Source of the DNA: Streptomyces subrutilus
Lineage (GTDB): Bacteria > Actinomycetota > Actinomycetes > Streptomycetales > Streptomycetaceae
Assembly (NCBI RefSeq): GCF_008704535.1
Contig: NZ_CP023701.1
Location: forward strand, 2,790,001-2,854,000
DNA: 64,000 nucleotides
Direction: 5' to 3'
Position 1 is the stretch's first letter; every line of letters begins with the position of its first letter. The notes beneath the pieces are model-generated. The model did no database searches. It worked only from the letters and a program-made list of their open reading frames with translations, and had not been told where the DNA came from. The position numbers and the translations under genes were made by a program. Shown here one piece after another: positions 8,595 to 17,210 of this stretch.

Positions 8595-9647
8595 TCAGGG
8601 CCGCGCGTGCGCGGACGCGCGGGACAGGGCGAGGACGGCGTGGACGAGGAGCCCCGCCGCGGCCGCGAGGGCGGCCGCCGGGACCGGGACGAGGGCGAGG
8701 GCGAGCGCGGCGGCGACGGGCCGCCGGTCGGCGCCGTGCCGCAGCAGCAGCCGGGTCAGGAACAGCAGCACGGCGAGCGGTACGGCCGCCGTGAGCGGGG
8801 CCCCGGTGAGCACCGCGGCCCCGGCGGCGGCCGCGGTGAACACCGCCAGGGCGCCGACCAGCAGCGGCCGGGCCCGGTCGGAGAACTCGCCCAGGCCGCG
8901 GCTGCCGGCGAGCCCGCGGCGGGCCCGCCCGGCGAAGGCGGCGGCGGCGAGGTGGCCGGGGGCCGCGGCCAGCGCGAGGGCGAGGGCGAGGCCGGCCCCG
9001 TGCCGGTGCGCGGACCAGCCGACGGCGGCCGCGGCCAGCAGGTGGACGGCGGCCGGGAAGCGGCCGGGGGCCCGGCCGGGCCACACCAGGGCGGCCACGG
9101 CGGCGAGGACGGCCGCGGCCCCGGCCCAGGACTGCCCGGCGGCGGCCGCCGCGAGGGCGACGGCGCCCGGCAGCAGGGCGCAGCCGAAGCGCCGCAGGGG
9201 GCCCGGCCCGGCCGCGGCCCGGGCCCGGGCGGGGAACGGTCCGGTCCCGGGTGCGGCGGTGTCCTCGGCGCGCGGGGTACGGGCGAAGAGCTCCTCGGCG
9301 AGGGAGAAGACGTCGCGGTGGCGGAAGCGGGCGGCGGTGCGGTCGCCGATGCCCCGCGCTTCGAGCCCGGCGGCGATCTCCAGCGGGTCCACGGCCCGTT
9401 CGCACAGCTCCCGGTGGCGGTGCAGGAGGGCCTTGACGGGGTCGCCGGCGCCCCGCCGGCGTGCCGGCGCGTACGGTCGTGCGGACCCGTCGGCGGCCGG
9501 CTCCCCCGACAGCGGCAGCGGGACGGAGTGCGGCGCGGGCCGCACCGGGCCCGCCGGGCCGGCCGCCGGGGCGGCGGGGACGTCCTCGGGCCGCGGCGGT
9601 GCGGTCGCGGTGTCCGCCGGAAGGATCTCGGGGTCGAGGGTGGTCAT
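8595..9647 (-). CDS. Membrane protein with cytosolic N-terminal domain, glycan cluster
   Basis: A 350-residue protein I cannot assign to a named family. Residues 1-70 are Pro/Ala-rich. Residues about 70-125 form a charged helical segment containing LHRHRELCERAVDP and FRHRDVFSLAEELFAR. The rest is Ala/Leu-rich with about seven or eight membrane helices. ATG at 9647 overlaps the stop of the PelF-like gene (ATGA), so the two are translationally coupled. By position it could be the membrane partner (exporter or scaffold) of the glycosyltransferase, but it is shorter than PelG-type flippases and I see no PelD or PelE features. The sequence is extremely Ala-rich. Confidence 0.72.
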   Translation of the reverse strand: MTTLDPEILPADTATAPPRPEDVPAAPAAGPAGPVRPAPHSVPLPLSGEPAADGSARPYAPARRRGAGDPVKALLHRHRELCERAVDPLEIAAGLEARGIGDRTAARFRHRDVFSLAEELFARTPRAEDTAAPGTGPFPARARAAAGPGPLRRFGCALLPGAVALAAAAAGQSWAGAAAVLAAVAALVWPGRAPGRFPAAVHLLAAAAVGWSAHRHGAGLALALALAAAPGHLAAAAFAGRARRGLAGSRGLGEFSDRARPLLVGALAVFTAAAAGAAVLTGAPLTAAVPLAVLLFLTRLLLRHGADRRPVAAALALALVPVPAAALAAAAGLLVHAVLALSRASAHARP

Positions 9648-11230
9648 GCGGTCGCCTCCGGCACGTGGGCCCAGGTGGGGGTGGTCCAGTGGCCGGGGAC
9701 CCGGGCCTCCGGGGGCTGTGCGAAGGGGATCTCCCCGTCCGGGCGGGTGGCGCCGGCGGCGAGCAGGCGCAGGTATATCTCCCGGAAGGCCGCGACGTTC
9801 TGCTCGACGGTGAAGAGCTCCAGGGCCCGGGCGCGGGCCGCCGCGCCGAGCCGCCGGGCCCGGGCGGCGTCCCGCAGCAGGGAGAGGCAGGCGTCGGCCA
9901 GGGCCCGCGGGTTGCGGGGCGGGACGACGAGTCCGGTGCCGCCGATGACCTCGCGGACGGCGCCGACGTCGGTGGAGACGGTGGCCCGGCCGCAGAGCAT
10001 GGCCTCGGCCAGGGTGATCGGGAAGCCCTCCGTCACCGAGGACAGCACCACCACGCGCCCCGACCCGTACGCCTCGGCGGCGGAGGGCGCCTCGGGGCCG
10101 CCGATCTCCTCGAAGGTGACGGGGTTCTCGCCCGCGGTCACGGCGTCGACGGCCTCGTCGGGGAAGAGCTGCGCGGCCAGGGAGCGGCAGTCGGCGAGGT
10201 AGTCGGGGTCCGCGGCCGTCGCGAAGAGGCGCAGCCGGGCGCCGGGTTCGGCCGTGCGGACCTCGGCGAAGGCGTGCAGCAGGCCGACGAGGTCCTTGGC
10301 CGGTTCTATCCGCCCGACCCACGCGAGCGTGCCGGGCTCCCCGCCGTCGGCGGCCTCCCCGACGGTGGCGAATCGGTCCGCCTCCATCCCCGGGTGGACC
10401 GTCCGCACCCGGTCCCGGGCGGCCCCGCACCGCTCCTGCCAGCGCCGGGCGTGCGCGTTCCCCGGGGTGAGCAGGTCGGCCCGGGCGTAGATCTCCCCGG
10501 CGAGCCGGATGTGGAAGGCGGTGAGCAGCGCCCGGACCGCGGGCCGGGCCCCGGGGCCGCGGTCGAGGTAGTGGGCGCGCAGCCGCACCCCGTACTCGGT
10601 GACCAGGAGCGGGACCCCGAAGAAGCGTTTGGCCAACAGTCCGGGCAGCGCGGCGACCCCGCCCGCCGCCGCGTGGCAGACGTCCACCGCGCCGAGGCCG
10701 TCGTCCCCGTACCAGTCCAGGGACAGCGGCCGGAGCATGCGCTCCACTTCGTCCGCGCACTCCAGCAGGTCGGGTACGCCGGCGCTCTGCACGGCGCGGT
10801 TCACGCCGGGCGCGCGGCAGGCGCCCTCCAGCGCGCGGACGGCGGACTCGGAGCGCAGCGCGGCGTACAGCCCGCCCTGTTCGCGGGCGAGTTCGGCCAG
10901 TCCGTACAGGCCGGACGCGAAGGGCTCCGGTTCGCCCGCGCAGACCCCGCGGACCAGTTCCCGGTAGCTCGCGGTGAACCGGCGGCGCTCGCTTCGGGAG
11001 TGTGTCCGCCCGTCGTCCGCGGGGGCCCACAGCGGGGCGGTGCGCACGCCGGTGACGTGCTCGGGCAGCGGGACCAGGGTGCGCTCCTGCTCGGCGCTGC
11101 GGCTCAGTGCGTACAGCTCGAATTCGTGCTGCGGGAGCCCGCGCACGAGCCGGTCGCACCAGAGCCTCGCCTCGCCGGTGGCATACGGATAACCACCTTC
11201 CGTGAGCAGTGCGATCCGCACGAGTGGCAC
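9644..11230 (-). CDS. PelF-like GT4-family glycosyltransferase
   Basis: A 528-residue glycosyltransferase of the PelF (DUF3492) type. The N-terminus LTEGGYPYATGE corresponds to the family signature LTEGTYPYVxGG. The C-terminal GT-B half carries WVGRIEPAKDL and the donor-binding motif SSVTEGFPITLAEAMLCG, followed by STDVGAVREVIG. PelF proteins use UDP-GalNAc/GlcNAc to build the Pel polymer in the cytosol. The GTG at 11230 has GGGAG seven bases upstream; GTG at 11221 is the alternative. It is the first gene of a minus-strand operon with the membrane protein, epimerase and GH135-like hydrolase. The polymer made here is unknown. Confidence 0.87.
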   Translation of the reverse strand: MPLVRIALLTEGGYPYATGEARLWCDRLVRGLPQHEFELYALSRSAEQERTLVPLPEHVTGVRTAPLWAPADDGRTHSRSERRRFTASYRELVRGVCAGEPEPFASGLYGLAELAREQGGLYAALRSESAVRALEGACRAPGVNRAVQSAGVPDLLECADEVERMLRPLSLDWYGDDGLGAVDVCHAAAGGVAALPGLLAKRFFGVPLLVTEYGVRLRAHYLDRGPGARPAVRALLTAFHIRLAGEIYARADLLTPGNAHARRWQERCGAARDRVRTVHPGMEADRFATVGEAADGGEPGTLAWVGRIEPAKDLVGLLHAFAEVRTAEPGARLRLFATAADPDYLADCRSLAAQLFPDEAVDAVTAGENPVTFEEIGGPEAPSAAEAYGSGRVVVLSSVTEGFPITLAEAMLCGRATVSTDVGAVREVIGGTGLVVPPRNPRALADACLSLLRDAARARRLGAAARARALELFTVEQNVAAFREIYLRLLAAGATRPDGEIPFAQPPEARVPGHWTTPTWAHVPEATA

Positions 11231-11385
11231 CCCCGATCTCCCGTCCAGGCGGTCGCCGTCGGTCTGGCGACCCGCCGCGGAAGAACTCAAGCGGATGCGC
11301 CGCGGACGCGGCGGACGGTTGTCCGTCGCGCCACCGGAAGGGGTGAAGAGTCGTAACTTTCCCGTACGGTTCGCGTTCGAGCGCG

Positions 11386-13143
11386 CTAGGAACGGTCCCG
11401 TACGGGGCCGGGGTCCGCCCCGGGCGGGGTCCGCCCGGGGCGGGCGGGGGCGCTCCGGGCCGTCGCCTCCCGGCGGGCGGCGCGGCGGGCGGCGGCGAGG
11501 GACGGGTCGAGGGCCGGTACGGCGGCCAGCAGGCGCCGGGTGTAGGGGTGGGCGGGGCGGTCGTAGACCTCGTCGACCGGGCCCTGCTCGACGATCTCGC
11601 CGGCGCGCATGACGGCGACCCGGTCGCTGACCTGCCGGACCACCGCCAGGTCGTGCGCGATGAAGACGAGCGCGATGCCCAGCTCCCGCTGGAGCTCCGC
11701 CAGCAGGGCGGTGACCTGGGCCTGCGTGGTCACGTCGAGGGCGGACACCGCCTCGTCGCACACGATCAGCCGGGGGTTGGGGGCGAGGGCGCGGGCGATC
11801 CCGACGCGTTGGCGCTGGCCGCCGCTGAACTCGTGGGGGTAGCGGTCGCGGTGTCCGGGGTCCAGGCCGACGCGGCGCAGCAGTTCGCCGACCCGGGCCC
11901 GGATCGCGTCCTCGTCGCGCTCGCCGGCCGCGCGCAGCGGATCGGCGACGGACTCGCCGACGGAGCGTCGGGGGTTCAGGGAGGAGACGGGGTCCTGGAA
12001 CACCATCTGGACGCCCGGGGCCACGCCCGCGACCTCCCGGCCGGCGTGCCGGACCCGTCCCGAGGTGGGCTCCAGCAGACCGGTGAGCATCCGTCCGAGC
12101 GTGCTCTTGCCACTGCCCGATTCGCCGACGACGCCCAGGGTCTCGCCGGCCCGTACGGTCAGCGAGACGCCGGCGACGGCCGCGACGGCCCGCTTCCCCC
12201 GCCCGAAGTCGCGCCGCAGGTCGACGGCTTCGACCACCGGCACGTCCGCGCCGCCCCGGTGTGCGGCGGCCGCGCCCCGGGGGGACCGGGGCGCGTCGAG
12301 CCGCGGGACGGCGTCCAGCAGGGCCCGGGTGTAGGGGTCCGCGGGGGCCGACAGGACGCGGGCGGCGGGGCCCCGTTCCACGGCGGCCCCCTCGCGCAGG
12401 ACCAGCAGGTCGTCGGTGTTCTCGGCGGCGACGCCCACGTCGTGCGTGACCAGCAGCAGGGCCAGGCCGCGCTCCTCGCGGAGCCCGTGCAGCAGGTCCA
12501 GGATCTGCGCCTGGACGGTGACGTCCAGCGCGGTGGTCGGCTCGTCGGCGACCAGCAGTCTCGGCTCGCAGGCCAGGGCCATCGCGATGAGCGCGCGCTG
12601 GCGCATGCCGCCGCTGAACTCGTGCGGCCGGGAGCGGCGTGCCGCGTCGGGGATGCCCACCCGGTCCAGCACCTCGACGGCGCGGGCCCGGGCGGCCCGG
12701 CGGGAGACGTCGGCGTGGACGCGGTGGACCTCGGCGATCTGGTCGCCGATGGCGTAGTACGGGTCCAGGGAGCCGAGCGGGTCCTGGAAGACCATGGCGG
12801 CGGTTGCGCCGCGCAGCCGCCGCAGTGCGGTGGCCGACGCCGTGGCCGGGTCCGTGCCGTCCACGCGGACGGTGCCGGCCAGCCGTGCGCCGGTGCCGCG
12901 GTGCAGGCCCAGCAGGGCGGCGGCGACGGTGGACTTGCCGCTGCCGGATTCGCCGACGAGGCCCAGCGCGCGGCCCGCCTCCAGGGTGAAGGAGACCCCG
13001 TCGACGGCGCGGGCGTACCCCGGCGGCCCCGCGACGGGGAAGTCGACCACGAGGTCGCGCACCTCGACGAGCGGCGGGGCCGCGGGCGGTCCGGTCACGG
13101 GCCGTCCGGCGTCGAGCGGCTGGGTGTCGGGCGGTGCGGTCAC
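11386..13143 (-). CDS. Fused double ATP-binding subunit of peptide ABC importer (DppD-DppF type)
   Basis: A 585-residue ATPase with two complete nucleotide-binding domains in one chain. Domain 1 has Walker [10 protein letters not shown] (about residue 65), signature SGGMRQR and Walker B LLVADEP. Domain 2 has a second [16 protein letters not shown] and LIVCDEA, and its last part has the [10 protein letters not shown] tail typical of oligopeptide ATPases. It energises import of di- or oligopeptides, or possibly nickel. The start GTG overlaps the permease stop (GTGA). In the second peptide transporter of this window (56419-62036) the same two ATPases are separate genes. Confidence 0.92.
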   Translation of the reverse strand: MTAPPDTQPLDAGRPVTGPPAAPPLVEVRDLVVDFPVAGPPGYARAVDGVSFTLEAGRALGLVGESGSGKSTVAAALLGLHRGTGARLAGTVRVDGTDPATASATALRRLRGATAAMVFQDPLGSLDPYYAIGDQIAEVHRVHADVSRRAARARAVEVLDRVGIPDAARRSRPHEFSGGMRQRALIAMALACEPRLLVADEPTTALDVTVQAQILDLLHGLREERGLALLLVTHDVGVAAENTDDLLVLREGAAVERGPAARVLSAPADPYTRALLDAVPRLDAPRSPRGAAAAHRGGADVPVVEAVDLRRDFGRGKRAVAAVAGVSLTVRAGETLGVVGESGSGKSTLGRMLTGLLEPTSGRVRHAGREVAGVAPGVQMVFQDPVSSLNPRRSVGESVADPLRAAGERDEDAIRARVGELLRRVGLDPGHRDRYPHEFSGGQRQRVGIARALAPNPRLIVCDEAVSALDVTTQAQVTALLAELQRELGIALVFIAHDLAVVRQVSDRVAVMRAGEIVEQGPVDEVYDRPAHPYTRRLLAAVPALDPSLAAARRAARREATARSAPARPGRTPPGADPGPVRDRS

Positions 13144-14132
13144 GAGAGGGCCACCCTCCGGTCGGCGACGGCGTACAGCAGGTCGGCGACGGCGCCGGCG
13201 ATCACGACCGCCGCGCCGATGGCGAGGACGACGCCCACGACGACGGGCAGGTCCACGACGCGGACCCCGTCGATGAGCGTCTTGCCCAGTCCGGGGATGC
13301 CGAAGAGGGACTCGGTGAGCACGGCGCCGCCGATCATCGTGCCGAAGTCGACGGCGGTGAGGGCGATGACGGGTGCGACGGCGCCCCGCGCCGCGTGCCG
13401 GGTGACCAGGGCCCGCTCCCCCACCCCGTAGGCGCGGAAGGTGCGGATGTGGTCCTCGGCCAGGGTCTCCAGGGTGGAACTGCGCGTGATGCGGGCGTAC
13501 TTGGCGCTCTCGAAGAGGCCGAGCGCGATCCAGGGCAGCAGCAGGTTCCAGGCCCACTGCTCGGGGTCCTCGGTCAGCGGCACGTACGTCGGGAAGGGCA
13601 GCCACTGGAGGTAGGCGCAGACGGCCATGAGCAGCAGCAGTCCGAGGATGAAGACGGGGGTGCCGGTGGCCGCGAGGGTCAGGACGGTCAGTGCCCGCTC
13701 GGTGAACCCGCCGCGGCGCAGCGCGGACAGCAGTCCGGTGCCGACGCCGACGGCGAGCCAGATCACCAGGGCGCCCAGGGCCAGCGAGACGGTGGCGGGC
13801 AGCCGTTCCAGGAGCAGTTCGGTGACCTGCCGGTCGTTCTGGTACGAGAAGCCGAGGCAGGGGGCGTCGCAGTGCACGACCAGCCCGGCGCCGCCGGAGT
13901 AGTCGCGGCCGGCCAGGATGCCCTGGAGGAAGTGCAGGTACTGCACGGCGACGGAGTCGTCGAGCCCGAGCTGGGTGCGGACCTGGGCGATCTGGGCCGG
14001 GTTGCAGCGTTCTCCGCAGGCGAGGCGGGCGGGGTCGCCGGGGGCCACGTAGAAGAGGGCGTAGACGGCGACGGACAGGGCGAGCAGGACCAGGACCGCG
14101 CCGCCGGTCCGGGTGAGCACGAAGCGGGTCAC
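13140..14132 (-). CDS. Peptide ABC transporter permease, DppB/OppB type
   Basis: A 330-residue inner-membrane permease. The N-terminal helix is followed by an extracytoplasmic loop with two cysteines (ACGERC), which is unusual, and another pair CDAPCLG later. The conserved cytoplasmic EAA-like loop reads EDHIRTFRAYGVGERAL, which contacts the ATPase. Starts at GTG, overlapping the stop of the upstream permease (GTGA). It pairs with the DppC-type protein encoded just before it. The four cysteines in the large external loop may form disulfides. Confidence 0.9.
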   Translation of the reverse strand: MTRFVLTRTGGAVLVLLALSVAVYALFYVAPGDPARLACGERCNPAQIAQVRTQLGLDDSVAVQYLHFLQGILAGRDYSGGAGLVVHCDAPCLGFSYQNDRQVTELLLERLPATVSLALGALVIWLAVGVGTGLLSALRRGGFTERALTVLTLAATGTPVFILGLLLLMAVCAYLQWLPFPTYVPLTEDPEQWAWNLLLPWIALGLFESAKYARITRSSTLETLAEDHIRTFRAYGVGERALVTRHAARGAVAPVIALTAVDFGTMIGGAVLTESLFGIPGLGKTLIDGVRVVDLPVVVGVVLAIGAAVVIAGAVADLLYAVADRRVALS

Positions 14133-15124
14133 GCCGAGCGCTCCTTTCTGGTGCCGACCCGCAGGCGCGAGCCCTCGCGCGGGTCGAGGGCCGTGCGGAC
14201 GGCGTCGCCGAGGACGGTGAAGGCGAGCACGGTGACGAAGAGCAGCCCGGCGGGGAGCAGGACGTAGGCGGGGTCGGCGCGGAACCAGGTCTGCGCGCTG
14301 GACAGCATCTGCCCCCAGGACGGGGTGGGCGGCTTCACGCCGACGCCGAGGAAGGAGAGCGAGGCCTCGCCGACGATGTTGGACGGGACCATGATCGCGG
14401 CGTAGGTGATGACGGGGGCGGCCAGCGACGGCAGCAGCTCGCGGCGGGCGATGCGCAGGGTGCCGTTGCCGGACAGCCGGGCGGCCTCGACGAAGTCCAG
14501 CCCGCGCAGGGCGAGGGTCTGGGCGCGCACCATGCGGGCGGTGCCGCCCCAGCCGAGGAGTCCCAGGACGAGGATCAGCAGCAGCGGGCGGGGGAAGTCG
14601 GGCGGGACCACGGCGGTCAGGGCGACGGCGAGCACCAGCATGGGCAGGGCGATCATCACGTCGGTGACCCGGCCGATGAACCGGCCGATGAGCCGGCCCG
14701 GGACGCGGTGGCCGAGCGCGGCGGTGAGGCCCGCGGTGACGCCGAGGAGGACCTGGAGGGCGGTGGCGCCGAGGGCGACGAGCAGCGAGATCCGCGCGCC
14801 GTGGAGGAGTCGGGTGAACAGGTCGCGGCCGCTGCCCGGTTCGACGCCGAGCCAGTGGTCGGCGGAGATCCCGCCGAAGGAGCCGAGCGGGACGCCGCCG
14901 CGGGCGGAGTCGACGAGTTCGTCGTGGTAGGCGTTCGGGTCCTGCCCGGTGAGCTGTGCGATCAGCGGGGCGGCGACGGCGAGGAGGACGAGGAGGGCCA
15001 GGACGCCGGCGGCGGCCAGCGCGGACGGCCGTCCGCGCAGCCGCCGCAGGACCTGGCGGCCGGTGCCCGCCGCGGGGGCGGCGGACCCCGCGGCGGGCAC
15101 CGGCCGGTGCGGCAGGACGCTCAC
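14129..15124 (-). CDS. Peptide ABC transporter permease, DppC/OppC type
   Basis: A 331-residue permease with the OppC N-terminal region (one helix, residues about 30-50) and the binding-protein-dependent transport domain. The EAA loop reads DFVEAARLSGNGTLRIARRE, and LSFLGVGVKPPTPSWGQML is the classical OppC string. GTG at 15124 overlaps the stop of the binding-protein gene and its own stop overlaps the next GTG, so the whole operon is translationally coupled. It ends in DALDPREGSRL, close to the usual C-terminus. Confidence 0.92.
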   Translation of the reverse strand: MSVLPHRPVPAAGSAAPAAGTGRQVLRRLRGRPSALAAAGVLALLVLLAVAAPLIAQLTGQDPNAYHDELVDSARGGVPLGSFGGISADHWLGVEPGSGRDLFTRLLHGARISLLVALGATALQVLLGVTAGLTAALGHRVPGRLIGRFIGRVTDVMIALPMLVLAVALTAVVPPDFPRPLLLILVLGLLGWGGTARMVRAQTLALRGLDFVEAARLSGNGTLRIARRELLPSLAAPVITYAAIMVPSNIVGEASLSFLGVGVKPPTPSWGQMLSSAQTWFRADPAYVLLPAGLLFVTVLAFTVLGDAVRTALDPREGSRLRVGTRKERSA

Positions 15125-16869
15125 TTGACGGAGACCTGCGAGATGTCGAGGACGCCGGTCCAGTCGCTGATGACGACGTTCTTGACGTCCTTGCCGACGA
15201 GGCGCTTGTAGACGGGGTGGAAGAGCGGCACGTCCAGGGCCTGCTCGCCGATCTTCTTGTCGAGGGCGCCCCAGCGCTTGCCGGCGGCCGCGAGGTCGGT
15301 GAGCTTGGCGATCTCGTCGATCTCGGCGTTGACGGCGGGGTCGTTCAGCTGCGCGTGGTTGTAGTTGGAGCCGTTGGTGACGATCTGGCGGCCGTCGAAG
15401 ATCGGGGCGAGGAAGGGGCCGCCGGACGGCCAGTCGGCGCCCCAGCGGGAGATGAAGAAGCCGGGCGTGTTCTTGACGTCCCAGCGGGCCTCGTTGAAGG
15501 CGTTGGTCTCCAGGCCCTCCAGCTTGACGGTGATCCCGGCGGCGGCGAGGGCCTGCTGGACCGCGGTGGCTATCTCGGGGCTGGTCTGCCGGTTCTGCGC
15601 GTTGGAGTGGGTCAGGGTGATGGTGAGCCCGTCGGCGAAGCCCGCCTCCTTGAGCAGTTCCTTCGCCTTGGCCGGGTCTCCGGTCCTGCCCGCCGGGAAG
15701 TGGTCGTAGGGCGTGAAGCCGAAGGCCTCGCGCTCGGGCAGGAAGGTGGTGGCGGGTTCGGCGAGCGCGGAGCCGCCGGCCGCGTTGACCACGCTGGTGC
15801 GGTTGACCGCGTACGCGATGGCCTGGCGGACCTTCGGGTTGTCGAAGGGGGCGACCTTCGGGTTGAAGGCGAGGTAGTTGACGTAGCCGAAGTGGCCGGT
15901 GCCGACGCGCGCCTCCAGCTCCTTGTTCGAACCGATCTGCGCGAGTTCGGCGGGGCCGAGGTTGGTGTCGGTGGTGACGGCGGCGGCGTCGGGGCCGGAG
16001 CTGGTGGACAGGCGCTGGTTGATGACGGCCGCGTCGAGTCCGGAGCGGACGTCGATCGTGTCCGGGTACGCCTTGCGCTCCTCGTCGGTCTTGGGGTCCC
16101 AGTGCTCGTTGCGCTCCAGCAGCAGGGTCTCGCCGTCGCCGGTGTTCTTGACGACCTTGTACGGGCCGGAGGAGACGGGGTGCTCCTCGTAGGTGACGCC
16201 GGTGTCCTTGGCCTTGGGCACGGGGGTGAACTGCGTCTGGGTGGCGACGAAGGGGAACTCGCCCTCGGGCTTGCGGAGTTTGAAGACGATGGTCTTCGGG
16301 TCCGGGACCACGATGGAGTCGAGGCCCTTGCCGCCGTCCTTGTACGGGCCCTCGTAGCTCTCGCCGCCGACCAGCCAGTCGCGCAGGTAGGGGGCGCCGC
16401 CGGACAGCTCGGCGGCGAAGGACCGCTCGATGCCGTACTTGATGTCGGCGGTGGTGATCGGGGAGCCGTCCTCGTACTTCAGGCCGTCCTTGAGGGTGTA
16501 CGTCCACTCGGTGGCGTCCGCGTTGGGCCTGCCGAGGTCGGTGGCCAGGTCGGGGACGACCTTGGCACCGGCGGCGCCGTCCTCGCGGTTGCGGGTGGTG
16601 AGCGTGCGGAACACCAGCGAGGGAACGTTTCCGCCGCCCGAGGTGTAGAGCCGGGCCGGGTCGAAGTCGCTCTGCGGCTCGTTGTTGAGGACGGTCAGGG
16701 TGCCGCCCTTCTGCGGCGCGCCGGCGGCGCCGGCCGGGCCGGCCGGGCCGGCCTTGGCCGTACCGTCCTCGGGCCCGCAGGCGACGGCGCCCCCGGCCAG
16801 GACGAGGCTGACGGTGACCGCGGCGAGGCGGCGGGTTGTCTGATGGCGGGCCGGTCGGGACGACGACAT
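15121..16869 (-). CDS. Peptide ABC transporter substrate-binding lipoprotein
   Basis: A 582-residue SBP family 5 protein. A signal peptide with AGGAVACG gives lipidation at Cys about 28. The mature part begins with a Gly/Pro/Ala linker and then GGTLTVLNNEPQSDFDPAR, the normal start of the fold. It would bind di- or oligopeptides outside the membrane and deliver them to the two permeases. ATG at 16869 is chosen; GAGAGG lies about a dozen bases upstream. It is the first gene of the operon, preceded at 17045-17152 by a possible leader ORF. Confidence 0.92.
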   Translation of the reverse strand: MSSSRPARHQTTRRLAAVTVSLVLAGGAVACGPEDGTAKAGPAGPAGAAGAPQKGGTLTVLNNEPQSDFDPARLYTSGGGNVPSLVFRTLTTRNREDGAAGAKVVPDLATDLGRPNADATEWTYTLKDGLKYEDGSPITTADIKYGIERSFAAELSGGAPYLRDWLVGGESYEGPYKDGGKGLDSIVVPDPKTIVFKLRKPEGEFPFVATQTQFTPVPKAKDTGVTYEEHPVSSGPYKVVKNTGDGETLLLERNEHWDPKTDEERKAYPDTIDVRSGLDAAVINQRLSTSSGPDAAAVTTDTNLGPAELAQIGSNKELEARVGTGHFGYVNYLAFNPKVAPFDNPKVRQAIAYAVNRTSVVNAAGGSALAEPATTFLPEREAFGFTPYDHFPAGRTGDPAKAKELLKEAGFADGLTITLTHSNAQNRQTSPEIATAVQQALAAAGITVKLEGLETNAFNEARWDVKNTPGFFISRWGADWPSGGPFLAPIFDGRQIVTNGSNYNHAQLNDPAVNAEIDEIAKLTDLAAAGKRWGALDKKIGEQALDVPLFHPVYKRLVGKDVKNVVISDWTGVLDISQVSVK

Positions 16870-17044
16870 GGAAAGAGGACCTCTCGGCGTGAAAGTGGGA
16901 AGGGAGGGGCCACGCGAGGGGCAGCGATCATCGGTCGGTCGACGTCGTCGGAGGACGCCGGAACAGGGGAAGGCCGCGCCTGCGGGCATGCGTGCACCCG
17001 GGCGCGGCGGAGGAGCAGGGGGTCGCGGCGCGGACGGGTCGGCG

Positions 17045-17152
17045 TCAGCGACAGAGGATGTCGGCCACGCTGTGCGCGGTCACACCGAGCAGCGCCAGCT
17101 CAATGGCGGCGCTCGCGTTCACGGTGTGGAGGTGCGACATGCGGAGAACCAT
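17045..17152 (-). CDS. Possible leader peptide upstream of the peptide ABC operon
   Basis: A 35-codon frame (ATG at 17152, second ATG at 17140) on the same strand as the operon that starts 176 bases downstream. The product would begin MVLRMSHLHTV, has a hydrophobic centre and ends in DILCR. I see no strong ribosome site. Short peptides ending in a cysteine-arginine motif occur before many Streptomyces transport operons. Between its stop and the binding-protein gene the transcript can fold a stem (minus-strand GCCGCGC with GCGCGGC, about 16975-17011). Either peptide-mediated attenuation or a chance frame is possible. Confidence 0.35.
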   Translation of the reverse strand: MVLRMSHLHTVNASAAIELALLGVTAHSVADILCR

Positions 17153-17210
17153 GACCGATGATCGGACACGTTGTCAACGCGGGTTTGCGCCTCCCACCGG
17201 CCCGTTCGCG

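Noticed and set aside
6714..11230. Complete Pel operon
   Set aside because: No PelA deacetylase/hydrolase, PelD, PelE or PelG-like flippase is recognisable; only the PelF-type gene supports Pel.
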